A DNA stretch of 7,683 nt from UBA1731 sp963626295 (lineage in GTDB: Bacteria; Verrucomicrobiota; Kiritimatiellia; RFP12; UBA1067): contig CAVFWS010000090.1 of NCBI GenBank assembly GCA_963626295.1, positions 1-7,683 on the forward strand, given 5' to 3'. Under the pieces are notes generated by a model. That model worked only from the letters and a program-made list of their open reading frames with translations. It did no database searches and had not been told where the DNA came from. The first letter of the stretch is position 1; the number at the start of each line of letters is the position of its first letter. A program made the translations under genes and the position numbers. Below, piece after piece: positions 7,227 to 7,683 of the stretch.

Positions 7227-7452
7227 ATTGATGAGAGGGGTGGAATGCAATGCTCCGCGCCGGGCGCTGAACCCGTCGACGGCCCTATCGCGCCAAATGC
7301 GATTCGCCTCTACGTCGGGTCGTTTGGCTGAGACGGCGGAAAGGGCGCGGCGAGGCACTGGACTGAAGCACCCGCCCGTGTGGTCTCAGGACCTCGTCCG
7401 TGCCCGCAAGGCGTCTCTTGTGAAGGACGCCCAGAGCGGCTTGCCCGCCCGC

Positions 7453-7482
7453 TTGCGGCGGCGCGGCGGGATATGGTATAAT
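7453..7482 (+). promoter_or_regulatory. Extended -10 promoter for the DUF3990 locus, inside an inverted repeat
   Basis: TGGTATAAT at 7474-7482 is a perfect -10 hexamer with the extended TG. A partial -35, TTGCGG (7453-7458), lies 18 bases upstream. CCCGCC (7444-7449) and GGCGGG (7465-7470) form an inverted repeat flanking the -35 and spacer, where a repressor could block polymerase. Transcription should start near 7489. Confidence 0.7.
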
Positions 7483-7492
7483 GCGCGGCGTC

Positions 7493-7570
7493 ATGGGTAA
7501 GACAGTGGACGAAGTTTGCGAAAACAAGCGTGTCAGCGCACGGAATCGTGCGTCGGGTCCGGCTACATAG
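7493..7570 (+). CDS. Small 25-codon ORF at the start of the DUF3990 transcript (leader peptide or antitoxin remnant?)
   Basis: ATG 7493 to TAG 7568-7570 gives 25 residues starting MGKTVDEVCENKRVSARNRA. It begins about four bases after the predicted transcription start, so it would be translated, if at all, from a nearly leaderless message; no Shine-Dalgarno sequence is present. It ends 16 bases before the next ATG. A perfect hairpin, CGCACG (7537-7542) with CGTGCG (7547-7552), lies within it. The TVDEVCENKRVSAR text faintly resembles the first helix of small helix-turn-helix antitoxins, but the frame stops before a second helix. It may be a leader peptide, a truncated partner gene, or simply untranslated leader. 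I recognise no family. Confidence 0.3.
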   Translation: MGKTVDEVCENKRVSARNRASGPAT

Positions 7571-7586
7571 ACGTTCTGGAGGCGCG

Positions 7587-7683
7587 ATGACTCTCTATCA
7601 CGGAAGCCAGAATGATGCCGTCGAGCCCTGCTTCGGCAAGGGTGAGGATTATCACGATTTCGGTCGGGGCTTCTATTTGACCG
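7587..7683 (+). CDS. DUF3990-family protein, N-terminus (ADP-ribosyltransferase-like; cut by window end)
   Basis: The first 32 codons are present, with TGGAGG (7577-7582) four bases before the ATG. The opening MTLYHGS and the later DFGRGFYLT (residues 24-32) are the hallmark start of DUF3990 proteins. DUF3990 resembles the PARP/diphtheria-toxin-like ADP-ribosyltransferase fold. LYHGS corresponds to the NAD-binding HG segment of that fold, and GFYLT to its conserved-tyrosine strand, so H5 and Y30 are the expected first two residues of the H-Y-(E) pattern; the third lies outside the window. Genes of this family often occur in small accessory operons with a helix-turn-helix or DUF3791 partner, in a toxin-like arrangement. 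No such intact partner is visible here. The family call is good; a toxin role is inference. Confidence 0.8.
   Translation, partial: MTLYHGSQNDAVEPCFGKGEDYHDFGRGFYLT

Larger units (their letters stand above)
7056..7452. other. Gene-poor, hairpin-rich intergenic stretch
   Basis: About 400 bases hold no convincing gene. The open frames on both strands lack ribosome sites and family motifs. The stretch contains many inverted repeats: ATGCG 7065-7069 with CGCAT 7081-7085; CGACTCCG 7110-7117 with CGGAGTCG 7153-7160; the palindromes GCAGATCTGC (7164-7173) and CCGTCGACGG (7273-7282); GCCAAA 7292-7297 with TTTGGC 7323-7328; and GGCGTC 7410-7415 with GACGCC 7426-7431, extendable inward by CTT/AAG around a GTG loop. 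Short GC-rich inverted repeats arise by chance, so an RNA gene is possible but not shown. A decayed gene is the other possibility. Confidence 0.45.

Noticed and set aside
7102..7500. Plus-strand 132-codon frame before the DUF3990 locus
   Set aside because: Arg-rich composition without motif, no ribosome site, and it runs across the strong promoter at 7453-7482.

Overview
The window comes from a GC-rich bacterium (roughly 60% GC by eye). It is probably Gram-negative and anaerobic or facultative: it carries Rnf ion-pumping electron-transport genes and a CoA-dependent aryl-acid ligase paired with an ACT-domain protein, a pairing familiar from anaerobes. The gene mix does not fix a phylum. A PVC-type lineage would fit but is not demonstrated.

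Layout. Positions 1-1274 (+) hold the 3' end of rnfC and all of rnfD. The run then stops, and no rnfG follows. Positions 1288-1362 hold three consecutive hairpins where rnfD meets a minus-strand block. The minus-strand block, in transcription order, is: a Na+/phosphate cotransporter with a fused PhoU-like domain (6963-5281); a PhoB/OmpR-type response regulator (5159-4476); a PhoR-like histidine kinase (4479-3196, ATGA overlap with the regulator); a PaaK-family ligase (3070-1730); and a double-ACT protein (1721-1323). Positions 7056-7476 hold no convincing gene but are rich in inverted repeats. A strong extended -10 promoter at 7453-7482 (+) then precedes a 25-codon ORF and the start of a DUF3990 (ADP-ribosyltransferase-like) gene cut by the window edge.

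How the genes fit. The transporter, regulator and kinase look like a compact phosphate import and sensing module. The most interesting signal is regulatory. Direct repeats with an exact 11-bp period, the geometry of PhoB/PhoP boxes, lie directly upstream of the transporter promoter (7023-7055). A related 11-bp tandem repeat lies between the kinase and the ligase (3151-3175). On the minus strand both fit TA(A/T)C(A/G)(A/C)AA(C/T)CC, so the local regulator may control both transcription units. The DUF3990 end looks like the start of a toxin-type accessory locus, with an inverted repeat in its promoter and an almost leaderless small ORF.
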